DNA from: JAAYJM01 sp964498585
GTDB taxonomy: Bacteria > Bacteroidota > Ignavibacteria > Kapaibacteriales > UBA2268
Length of the DNA: 45,156 nucleotides
Reading direction: 5' to 3'
NCBI GenBank assembly: GCA_964498585.1
Contig: CAZCHH010000030.1
Location: 1-45,156, forward strand
The notes beneath the pieces were generated by a model that was given only the letters and a program-made list of their open reading frames with translations, did no database searches and was not told the origin of the DNA. The position numbers and the translations under genes are program-made. How positions within the stretch are numbered: position 1 is the stretch's first letter; every line of letters starts with the position of its first letter. Below are positions 1-7,123 of the stretch, piece by piece.

Positions 1-210
1 GTTTAAAGAAATTTTTCTGGATTCTTCACTTCGTTCAGAATGACTGTGTTAATTAATGTCATTTCCATTTAAATAAATCATTTGCCTAATAATGGGATTC
101 AGAATGACAAACCAAGATGGATTCTGACATCTGTCAGAATGACACATTAAGTGATGTCAATTCCATTTAAATAAAAATCTTCCTTTATCGGGTAGTCAGA
201 ATTACAAAGG
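1..210. repeat. Mosaic of dispersed intergenic repeats
   Basis: There is no gene here. The stretch holds a partial hairpin at 19-44 (GGATTCT ... AGAATGACT), a module starting GTCA-TTTCC-ATTTAAATAAA at 58-113, a 31-base hairpin at 114-144 (AAGATGGATTCTG, 8 variable bases, CAGAATGACA) and a second copy of the ATTTAAATAAA module at 156-210. Bases 135-175 recur at 1360-1400 with one mismatch. Related copies lie at 41565-41595 and 41688-41787. The sequences resemble REP-like or MITE-like intergenic repeats; that class assignment is inference. Confidence 0.7.
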
Positions 211-216
211 TTTTCC

Positions 217-248
217 AGTCATACGAACAACAAGTTGTTCGTATGACT
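217..248. repeat. 32-bp palindrome, AGTCAT family, copy 1
   Basis: A perfect palindrome: 15-base arms (AGTCATACGAACAAC at 217-231 and its complement at 234-248) around a 2-base centre. It begins 21 bases past the stop of the minus-strand radical SAM gene, so it may end that transcript, although no T-run follows on that strand. Read on the minus strand, it and the following GGAAA closely match the copy at 27088-27119. Confidence 0.8.
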
Positions 249-269
249 TGTATTACTTTTTGCTTTTTT

Positions 270-1202
270 CTATTTAATTTTATAGAAAACTTTATCGTTC
301 AATAGAGTTGATGTAATTTTTCCTTGATTTTCAAGAGTATGAATGTATTTCATAAGTTCACTTAGATGGTAGCCGGTAATTTCGGCAATGTTTTCAACAG
401 GTGAAGGGCGGCGGGCTATTGTTTCAATAATATGTCCTTCGACGTCTTTTCTGTAAGATTTGATTTCCTCTCTCGCTTTAGATTTAGAAATAATTTCGAC
501 GTTATCAAATCCGCATATTTCAATAATTTTATTGAGTGTTTCAATAGAGGCGACTTCCAGATTAGTCAAGCAACCGGGTCTGTCCATTGAATTTAATTGT
601 ATTAAATCTGGATTGATTCTTTTTATAGCTTCTTTTAAGGCAGTTATGTCTTCTAAATTATCATTATAACCCGGTAGAATAAAAACCTCAAGCCATATTT
701 TATTTTTGTACTCCTGCCTGAATTTTACTAAACCATTTATATAGTCTTCAAGATTTATACTCTTTTCCGGACGGTCAATTCTCAAAAAGGTTTTAAGAGT
801 AGCTGCATCTAAAGATGGCACCACTAAGTCGGCAAGTAAAAGAGATTTTCTTACTTCGCTATCATAAAATAAAGTGCCATTTGTTAATACTGCAACAGGC
901 ACTTTTGGATAACTCCTTTTTAAAAAATCAATTATTTCCTTAATTTTTATGTTTAGCGTCGGTTCGCCTGAACCGCTGAATGTTATATAGTCTGGTTCTG
1001 GATTATTACTGAAATAATGCTTAACTTCTTCAATAATTTCTTTAGTGGGGATATACTCTTTTCTTTCTGTCGTCAAATTAGTCGTATGACCACATTCGCA
1101 GTAAACACAATTTAGAGTGCAGGTTTTATGTGGAATTATATCAATACCGAGCGAAATACCTAATCGCCGTGAAGGAACTGGACCAAAAATATGTTTATAC
1201 AT
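270..1202 (-). CDS. Radical SAM protein, COG0731-like
   Basis: A 310-residue radical SAM enzyme. The CxxxCxxC cluster motif is at residues 28-35 (CTLNCVYC), followed by ECG; the N-terminal start MYKHIFGPVPSRRLG is typical of the bacterial branch of COG0731, whose archaeal members make wyosine on tRNA. A SAM-binding glycine stretch follows (TFSGSGEPTLN, about residues 75-85). The last 55 residues look like a winged helix (EIT..HLSELMKYIHTLENQGKI), an accessory domain common in this branch. The bacterial substrate is not known, so no gene name is given. It is monocistronic, with repeat-rich spacers on both sides. Confidence 0.85.
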   Translation of the reverse strand: MYKHIFGPVPSRRLGISLGIDIIPHKTCTLNCVYCECGHTTNLTTERKEYIPTKEIIEEVKHYFSNNPEPDYITFSGSGEPTLNIKIKEIIDFLKRSYPKVPVAVLTNGTLFYDSEVRKSLLLADLVVPSLDAATLKTFLRIDRPEKSINLEDYINGLVKFRQEYKNKIWLEVFILPGYNDNLEDITALKEAIKRINPDLIQLNSMDRPGCLTNLEVASIETLNKIIEICGFDNVEIISKSKAREEIKSYRKDVEGHIIETIARRPSPVENIAEITGYHLSELMKYIHTLENQGKITSTLLNDKVFYKIK

Positions 1203-1359
1203 CGTTTATTCCAATATTTCAAATCAGTATTGACGTTTCAAAAATTAATAAATTGAAAATGGTTTTTATGTAAATTTGTCAAGTTGAGCTCAACAGAATC
1301 TATTTATTTTGTTATTTTTTCCACTAAAAAAATGAGAATTATTTTTAAAACGAAAATGC

Positions 1360-1435
1360 CAGAATGAAACATTAAGTGATGTCAATTCCATTTAAATAAA
1401 GGTTTCTTTTATCAGGGAGTTGCAAATGACAAACG
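1360..1435. repeat. Dispersed repeat, ATTTAAATAAA module copy
   Basis: Bases 1360-1400 match 135-175 at 40 of 41 positions, and the match continues more loosely to 1435 (ATCAGGGAGT then AATGACAAACG). It lies in the spacer between dapD and the radical SAM gene; the rest of 1203-1462 is AT-rich with no visible gene. The hairpin that precedes the module at 114-144 is missing here except for its last few bases (CAGAATGA), so this copy is 5'-truncated relative to copy 1. Confidence 0.75.
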
Positions 1436-1462
1436 AAATTGAATTTTGAACTTCGTTTAAAA

Positions 1463-2305
1463 TTACCTCAAAGTATCTTCTAAAGCGGTTCTGGCATCTG
1501 TTTTTTCATCTCGGTATTTTATTATTATTGGACAGTAAATAGACAAATTATGCTCTGCTGCAAAATCCCCTTTAATAGCACGGCTTCCAGCCACAACTAC
1601 TGCCTGCTTAGGAATTTCAATTGGCTTACCGGCTTCTTTTCTTATGATAGTTTTGTTAACTAAATCATAGACTGGAGTAGAAGCAGTAATAATGGTTCCG
1701 GAGCCAAGCACAGCTTTTTCCCTGATAATAACGCCTTCGTAAACACCGCAATTTCCGCCGATTAGCACATCATCTTCAATGATAACAGGACTTGCACCAG
1801 GCGGTTCAAGCACACCACCAATTTGTGCTGCTGCACTGATATGCACCCTTTTTCCTACCTGAGCTGCAGTTCCAACGAGAGCATGAGAATCAATCATAGT
1901 TCCTTCGTCAATATACGCACCAATATTAATATACATAGGCGGCATACAAATCACGCTTTTAGCAACGTAAGAGCCGGTGCGTATAGAAGAGCCGCCCGGC
2001 ACTAATCGCACTCCGTTTTCAAGTTGCAAGGGCTTCAATGGAATCGTATCTTTATCAAAAAAAGCAAAATCCTTATTAATCGAGTAATCTTTTAATTTCC
2101 CATATTTGAAAAGAAGCAAAATACCTTTTTTCACCCAGATATTTGTCTGCCAGTTGCCTTTTTCATCTTTTTCTGCAGCACGGATTTTTCCATTGTTAAG
2201 CAAATCAAGGAATTCAGAGTTAAACTGATTGAATTCATTTTCAACAAAATTTCCGGACTCGTATAGGTTGCTAATAAAGCTAATAATTTGACTGTTTTGG
2301 TCCAT
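1463..2305 (-). CDS. dapD: Tetrahydrodipicolinate N-succinyltransferase
   Basis: A 280-residue enzyme of the succinylase branch of lysine/diaminopimelate synthesis; it succinylates tetrahydrodipicolinate using succinyl-CoA. The central part is a left-handed beta-helix of hexapeptide repeats (YINIGAYIDEGTMIDSHA, IIEDDVLIGGNCGVYEGV, AVLGSGTII), and the length is normal for DapD. The start ATG at 2305 lies inside the end of the upstream RSH gene, giving a 26-base overlap in another frame, so the two are probably translationally coupled. It is the last gene of the agmatinase-RSH-dapD group. Confidence 0.95.
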   Translation of the reverse strand: MDQNSQIISFISNLYESGNFVENEFNQFNSEFLDLLNNGKIRAAEKDEKGNWQTNIWVKKGILLLFKYGKLKDYSINKDFAFFDKDTIPLKPLQLENGVRLVPGGSSIRTGSYVAKSVICMPPMYINIGAYIDEGTMIDSHALVGTAAQVGKRVHISAAAQIGGVLEPPGASPVIIEDDVLIGGNCGVYEGVIIREKAVLGSGTIITASTPVYDLVNKTIIRKEAGKPIEIPKQAVVVAGSRAIKGDFAAEHNLSIYCPIIIKYRDEKTDARTALEDTLR

Positions 2306-3872
2306 AGTAGGTGTATGATTCTTTTATATATTGATAAATATTTGCTATTGGCTTTAACATAATAACGCTTTTGAGCCAGTTTTTATTGATAGTAGGTTTG
2401 TCTGAAAAAACAAAATCAACTTTATCACTTTTTTTTAGCTGAATTGAGTAATGAACGTCTTTGCTATTAATAATTGTTTTTTCGAGGTAAAAGGTTTTAT
2501 TTTTATGGACAATCCAAGCTAAATCAAGTGCAGAGGCACCTTCTGGCAACCGATAATATTGGTTATTACAAAAAACGTTGATTTCTTTCTGATAGTAGTT
2601 AATTTTCATTAAATCCCAGATAGTTTCAACTGCATCAATTTTATGTTCATCAACAATTTCATCAATCCAGTTTTTTACAATAGAAATTTCACTTTCAGTT
2701 AAGTCGAGCGTTTTAAATTCTTTTTTTACATCAAGGTCTTGGATAATTCCATTTCTTGCAGTTTCTTCCATTTCATTTGTTCGGATAAGGACCTCAACTT
2801 TTTTCCCTTTTCCGTCGTAAACAGTAGTTTTTAAGGACCTGAATTGATTAAATTTAGGGAAATTTACGTAATCTTCAATTTTCCCTGCCTGCGGATAGTG
2901 CGAAAGAATAATACCCAATGCAGTCCAGCACTCGAAGACCACATTTGATTTCAAAGAGATTACAACAGAAAAATAATTTTGAATATCTTTTTGTTCCTGA
3001 TTATTTTCTTTCATTAAAGTATAAATTTGATACTTGGTTTTATGGTCAATTAGAAAATCGCAATCAATATTGTAAGTCATCAGGATTTTTTTAAAGCCAT
3101 CTTCTAATTCAGTATAATAAGCACTATCAATAATCAGCCGTTCTTTATGCTCTTTCTTTATTTTGCTGTATAATTCATAATCTTTATACTTGAAAGCTAA
3201 TTCTTCAAGTTCATTTTTTAAATTCCAGACGCCAAGCCGCTGGGCAATTGGAACAAAGAATTGTAGGGTTTCTTCTGCAATTTGAACTCTTTTTTCTTGT
3301 TTATCATGTCCTCCTAAAGTGTACATATTGTGCAGTCTGTCGCAGAGTTTAATCAGAATTACCCGATAATCGGTTATCATAGAAAGCAGAAGTTTTGCAA
3401 AAGTTTCAGCTTCCTCGGTAATTGAACCTCTGATATTAGTTAGTGCATCAACTATTTTCTTGACCTCTCTACCAAAGGTATGTTCAACTTCAAGTAGTTT
3501 TTGGGAACGCTTTTCTGAATCTTCAACCGAATCGTGCAAAAGACAACAAATGACAGTTATTACATCAGTTTTTTTAAAGAGGTGTAACTGGTAAAGAGTA
3601 GCAAGAACAGGATGAAGATAATACGGTTCGCCAGATTTGCGATAGACGCCTTTGTGAGCTTCAACGCAAAAATTATAAGCATCTTCAATTTGTTTAATTT
3701 CTTCTTCGTTAAAACGATTTGCTAAAATGCTGCCATTAGTATTTTCTAACGTATCTGATTTAATCTTTACAACTTCTCTGCATTTCTTTAATAATATTTG
3801 TAAGTTACTATTAACAGCTTCATCTGTATCTTCAAGATTAAGTTCTGTAATTTGTGGTAAACCATTAATCAT
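2280..3872 (-). CDS. RSH (RelA/SpoT) protein, hydrolase active, synthetase degenerate
   Basis: 530 residues. The N-terminal (p)ppGpp hydrolase HD domain is intact: H87, HD at 113-114, ED at 117-118 and the CDRLHN motif with D178. The RelA/SpoT synthetase fold follows (about 265-380, EDYVNFPK, EVLIRT) but its active site is eroded: the RxKxxxSI loop reads DHKTKYQIY, the D...R pair of the metal/ATP strand is gone (IQNYFSVVI), and the GYQSLHT loop reads QFRSLKT. A TGS domain lies near 432-500; no ACT domain is present. Predicted role: (p)ppGpp breakdown only. It is 26 bases downstream of agmatinase and overlaps dapD. Confidence 0.88.
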   Translation of the reverse strand: MINGLPQITELNLEDTDEAVNSNLQILLKKCREVVKIKSDTLENTNGSILANRFNEEEIKQIEDAYNFCVEAHKGVYRKSGEPYYLHPVLATLYQLHLFKKTDVITVICCLLHDSVEDSEKRSQKLLEVEHTFGREVKKIVDALTNIRGSITEEAETFAKLLLSMITDYRVILIKLCDRLHNMYTLGGHDKQEKRVQIAEETLQFFVPIAQRLGVWNLKNELEELAFKYKDYELYSKIKKEHKERLIIDSAYYTELEDGFKKILMTYNIDCDFLIDHKTKYQIYTLMKENNQEQKDIQNYFSVVISLKSNVVFECWTALGIILSHYPQAGKIEDYVNFPKFNQFRSLKTTVYDGKGKKVEVLIRTNEMEETARNGIIQDLDVKKEFKTLDLTESEISIVKNWIDEIVDEHKIDAVETIWDLMKINYYQKEINVFCNNQYYRLPEGASALDLAWIVHKNKTFYLEKTIINSKDVHYSIQLKKSDKVDFVFSDKPTINKNWLKSVIMLKPIANIYQYIKESYTYYGPKQSNY

Positions 3873-3898
3873 AAAAACCTCAAAAATAGTGAAATAAA

Positions 3899-4792
3899 CT
3901 AACTAAAAACAAAATTTAAAAGTTTATAAACAAGTCGGGCTGTCGTTAAATCAGGATGCGATAATCCTTCGATTGGAGCGAGCTCAACTACATCAAATCC
4001 TATTATTTTTTTATTCTGCTTTTTTATTTCTCTAAATACATTCAGAGTTTCACTATAAAGAAATCCATCTGGCTCTGGCGTTCCTGTTGCGGGCATTATT
4101 GCAGGGTCGAAATAATCTACATCAAAGCTAATGTAAACCTCATCAGATAGTGTATTTACTACTTCTTTTTGCCAGTTTGTCCCCCATTCTCCGGTTCTTA
4201 TGTCAGTTGCAAAAAAAGTATTGGTTTTGCTTGCTCTAATGAATTTTCTTTCTTCAATACATAATGCTCTAATGCCAACCTGTGCAAGTCTTGCTGGATG
4301 AATATATTCGACTGCACGTTTCATAACGCAGGCATGGGAATAAGGAGAATCCTCATATTCCTCACGTAAATCAGAATGTGCATCGAATTGCAAAAGCGAC
4401 ATATTCGGATATTTTTCTAAATGGGCTTTTATTGGCGCTAGGGATATTGTATGCTCGCCTCCAAGCGTAACAACAAATTTATCCATTTCTAACAGCTCTG
4501 TAACATACTTTAAAGTAAAGTCTATAGCTTCTTTATTTGTCATACCGTCATAATTCAGCGGCTCCAGTGTTGCAATACCTTTTTCAAAGCAAATTTCCCT
4601 ATCTGTTTCATTGTCGTAAAACTCAACATAAGCACTTGCCTCAATGATTTTTTCAGGTCCTAAGCTGCAGCCCTTTCCAAAACTTACACTAGTTTCTAAT
4701 GGTGCTGATAATATAATAATTTTTGAATTATCTATTTCTGAATATTCCTTTTCTATTGCTAGAAAATTTTTGAACTCTTCTATTACTTGCAT
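3899..4792 (-). CDS. speB: Agmatinase / ureohydrolase family
   Basis: 297 residues of the arginase-agmatinase family, which hydrolyse a guanidino group to urea using two Mn ions. All metal ligands are visible: H114 in GGEHT, D137-H139-D141 in DAHSD, and D224/D226 in SFDVDYFDP. The ending PATGTPEPDGF is of agmatinase type, so putrescine formation from agmatine is the best guess; arginase, formiminoglutamase or guanidinobutyrase activity cannot be excluded. It is the first gene of a minus-strand operon with RSH and dapD and has a good promoter at 4872-4902. Confidence 0.9.
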   Translation of the reverse strand: MQVIEEFKNFLAIEKEYSEIDNSKIIILSAPLETSVSFGKGCSLGPEKIIEASAYVEFYDNETDREICFEKGIATLEPLNYDGMTNKEAIDFTLKYVTELLEMDKFVVTLGGEHTISLAPIKAHLEKYPNMSLLQFDAHSDLREEYEDSPYSHACVMKRAVEYIHPARLAQVGIRALCIEERKFIRASKTNTFFATDIRTGEWGTNWQKEVVNTLSDEVYISFDVDYFDPAIMPATGTPEPDGFLYSETLNVFREIKKQNKKIIGFDVVELAPIEGLSHPDLTTARLVYKLLNFVFS

Positions 4793-4871
4793 TGTTTAAT
4801 CGAATTTAATAATTATTAATTAGCAATTATAGTATTTTCTTTTTTGAAAAAATTCCTATTTCTCCTAATAA

Positions 4872-4902
4872 CAAATATATTAAAAAAAACGTGAAATGCA
4901 AA
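4872..4902 (-). promoter_or_regulatory. Bacteroidota-type promoter of the agmatinase operon
   Basis: On the minus strand TTTG (4902-4899) is followed after exactly 19 bases by TATATTTG (4879-4872), matching the -33/-7 consensus TTTG and TAnnTTTG of the Bacteroidota primary sigma factor. The predicted start of transcription near 4865 leaves a leader of about 73 bases before the agmatinase ATG at 4792. Confidence 0.65.
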
Positions 4903-5054
4903 ATTGTATAGATAAGAAAAGCTAATATAAAACTAAAGTATAGTTAAGTATAAATTATTACTAAATTCATACTAAATATTCAATAGTAATTGATATTAAA
5001 TGATTTATTAAGTTGCAAATACTTTGCCAATAACTTCGCTACTTTTGTCTGTAA

Positions 5055-5099
5055 TTCCGAACCCCGTGATAAAGCATTGCTTTATAAGGGGTTTCGGAA
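5055..5099. repeat. Imperfect hairpin of the GGAATGACA class
   Basis: The 440-base spacer 4793-5232 has no gene. This hairpin pairs TTCCGAA (5055-5061) with TTCGGAA (5093-5099), CCCC with GGGG, and ATAAAGC (5069-5075) with GCTTTAT (5079-5085). It ends in GGGTTTCGGAATGACA, close to the GGGGTTCGGAATGACA at 41767-41782. Outside this and the following palindrome the spacer is AT-rich, apart from the agmatinase promoter. Confidence 0.65.
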
Positions 5100-5111
5100 T
5101 GACAGGGATTT

Positions 5112-5143
5112 AGTCATACAAACTGTATGCTACTTGTATGACT
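5112..5143. repeat. 32-bp palindrome, AGTCAT family, copy 2
   Basis: It starts with AGTCATACAA and ends with TTGTATGACT, a 10-base perfect outer stem with a less paired centre; the total length is again 32. Compared with copy 1, the ninth base pair is A-T instead of G-C, a compensated change. It lies 90 bases past the stop of the minus-strand OsmC gene. Confidence 0.75.
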
Positions 5144-5232
5144 TTCTATTCTTACTTTCTTAAAGTTCTTGAACTTTGCGAAAGAAAAAAATCTTCTCTT
5201 TCTAAGCTTTCTAATTAATTAAGAAAATCTAA

Positions 5233-5652
5233 TTATCCATTAATCAATTCGCATTCAGATATAATCTCGCAGCCCGAGCTCTTAAACATAGCAGAAACGC
5301 TGCAATAAGTTGATTGTGAAAGTTCAACTGCTCGTTCTAAATCTTTTAATTCTGCATCGGGACTTGTAAGTTTATATTTAATATTCACTTTAGTAAAAAC
5401 TTTGGGGTGCTGCTCAGTTCTTTCAGCATTAATTTTTGCTTCAAGTTTTGTAATTTGTTTTCTTTTTTTTCTGATAATTGCAGCAACATCCATCATAGAG
5501 CAAGCACCCAGCGACTCAAGCATAATCTCCATTGGAGTCGCAGCGCTGTCTTCTCCACCAGCTTTTGCGCTTGTATCAAATATAGTTTCGAGACCTAAAT
5601 AGTTAGTCCCGGTTATCTTCATTTTTTTTTCTAATTTTAGATTAACTTGCAT
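5233..5652 (-). CDS. OsmC family protein (YhfA-like)
   Basis: A 139-residue OsmC/Ohr-fold protein. The two cysteines used for peroxide reduction in the family are present: C51 in the helix LGACSMMDV and C117 in STYCSVSAM; there are further cysteines at 128 and 135. The form LESLGACSMMDVAAIIRKKR is closest to the YhfA branch, whose exact substrate is not established, rather than to Ohr. It is transcribed alone, divergent from purE across a short AT-rich spacer. Likely role: thiol-dependent removal of organic peroxides or a related redox function (inference). Confidence 0.85.
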   Translation of the reverse strand: MQVNLKLEKKMKITGTNYLGLETIFDTSAKAGGEDSAATPMEIMLESLGACSMMDVAAIIRKKRKQITKLEAKINAERTEQHPKVFTKVNIKYKLTSPDAELKDLERAVELSQSTYCSVSAMFKSSGCEIISECELING

Positions 5653-5728
5653 AATTCTTTCCTTATTATAAATAAAATATATAAATTTGTATTTTATGAC
5701 GTTTTAAAATATATATATTTGAAAAATT

Positions 5729-6226
5729 ATGAAAGAATCGATAGTATCAATAATAATGGGCAGCGATTCAGATTTACCAACAATGCGGGAAGCGGCAGAA
5801 ATATGCAGGGAATTTGACGTAGCTTATGAAATGAGAGTAGTATCTGCACATCGTACTCCAATTCAGATGATTGAATACGGCAAAGATGCACATCATCGTG
5901 GCTTCAAAGTAATAATTGCCGGCGCTGGCGGTGCCGCTCATCTTCCCGGTATGATTGCTGCCTGCTCTCCACTTCCTGTCATCGGTGTACCCATTCAATC
6001 AAAAGCATTAAGTGGTTTAGATTCCCTTCTGTCTATAGTTCAAATGCCTCCCGGAGTGCCTGTAGCAACTGTTGCTATTGGAGCTGGCAGAAATGCCGGT
6101 ATTCTCGCTATGCAAATCCTTGGCACTTCTGACGAAACAATTAGGAATAAAGTTGAAGATTATAAACTGAAACTTTTGAAAGAATCGCAAGCAAAAAATA
6201 AAAATCCAGAATTTACTCAGCAATGA
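5729..6226 (+). CDS. purE: 5-(carboxyamino)imidazole ribonucleotide mutase
   Basis: A 165-residue class I PurE, which moves the carboxyl group from N5-CAIR to give CAIR in purine synthesis. Diagnostic motifs are GSDSDLPTM at residues 11-19, VVSAHRTP near 43-50 and AGAGGAAHLPGM. The length is normal; the C-terminal 20 residues are charged. A -7-like TATATTTG at 5714-5721 lies just upstream of the ATG, but the TTTG partner is 24 bases away, so a promoter there is uncertain. The YmdB-type gene begins 12 bases after its stop, suggesting one transcript. No purK is seen in the window. Confidence 0.95.
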   Translation: MKESIVSIIMGSDSDLPTMREAAEICREFDVAYEMRVVSAHRTPIQMIEYGKDAHHRGFKVIIAGAGGAAHLPGMIAACSPLPVIGVPIQSKALSGLDSLLSIVQMPPGVPVATVAIGAGRNAGILAMQILGTSDETIRNKVEDYKLKLLKESQAKNKNPEFTQQ

Positions 6227-6238
6227 ATTGGGAAAAAA

Positions 6239-7054
6239 TTGAATAATATTATAAAAACCTTGTTTATTGGAGATGTCGTTGGTGCCGTAGGAATTGATGC
6301 AGTTAAGCAATATTTACCTCTGTTAGTTGAACGATACCAGCCGGATTTCATTTTAGCCAACGGAGAAAATGCCTGCGAAGGAAAGGGAATTACTGAAGTT
6401 GAAGCTAATCTTCTTTTTTCTTTAGGTATAAACGTTTTAACAAGTGGAAATCATATTTGGGAAAACTGGAAAGGGAAAAATCTTTTAGCAACCTGCCCAA
6501 ATTTGATTAGACCTTTTAATTATCCATCAGGGAACATAGGAAAAGGATTTCTTTTCTACGAAAATGAAAAACTTCCACAAATAGCTGTATTAAATCTACA
6601 GGGCAGAACTTATATGCAAACTATAGATTGCCCGTTTAAAGCTGCTGACTACGCTTTAAGTATAATAGCACCTAAAACAAGCTATATTATCGTTGATTTT
6701 CACGCTGAAACTACTGCTGAAAAAATTACACTTGCTAACTATCTTGATGGAAGAGTTAGCGCTGTTATCGGTACTCATACTCATATTCAAACGGCAGACG
6801 CCCAAATTATGCAAAAAGGAACTGCTTTTATTACTGATGCCGGTATGACCGGCCCTTACGATTCTGTCGTTGGACTTAAAAAAGATATTGCTTACAAACG
6901 TTTCACTCTTCAATCGCCTTTTAAATATCAAATGGCAACTGATGACCTACGTATTGCTTATGTTTACTTTGAAATGGAAATTCCATCTGGTAAACCAAAC
7001 TTTATTGAAGCTCAAATTTTCCCGGAATTAAATAGAAGAAGAAATATAGAATAA
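6239..7054 (+). CDS. ymdB: YmdB-family metallophosphoesterase
   Basis: 271 residues, starting at a TTG codon; no in-frame ATG precedes the first conserved strand (IIKTLFIGDVVG) and a GGGA sequence sits just upstream. The TIGR00282/YmdB metal-site motifs occur in order: GDVVG, ANGENACEGKG, TSGNHIWENW, VDFHAETTAEK, GTHTHIQTAD and TDAGMTGPYDSVVG. The characterised Bacillus homologue hydrolyses 2',3'-cyclic nucleotides and affects biofilm and sporulation decisions. The 12-base gap after purE suggests co-transcription; recG converges from the right. Confidence 0.92.
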   Translation: MNNIIKTLFIGDVVGAVGIDAVKQYLPLLVERYQPDFILANGENACEGKGITEVEANLLFSLGINVLTSGNHIWENWKGKNLLATCPNLIRPFNYPSGNIGKGFLFYENEKLPQIAVLNLQGRTYMQTIDCPFKAADYALSIIAPKTSYIIVDFHAETTAEKITLANYLDGRVSAVIGTHTHIQTADAQIMQKGTAFITDAGMTGPYDSVVGLKKDIAYKRFTLQSPFKYQMATDDLRIAYVYFEMEIPSGKPNFIEAQIFPELNRRRNIE

Positions 7055-7123
7055 TGTATTGCAAATACTTATTAGCTTTTTAGTTACTAAATGAATTATA
7101 GCAAGTTCTAATAATTCAATTAA

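Noticed and set aside
5402..5602. Two plus-strand open frames antisense to the OsmC gene
   Set aside because: They are shadows of a clear OsmC-family coding sequence, with no independent start signals.
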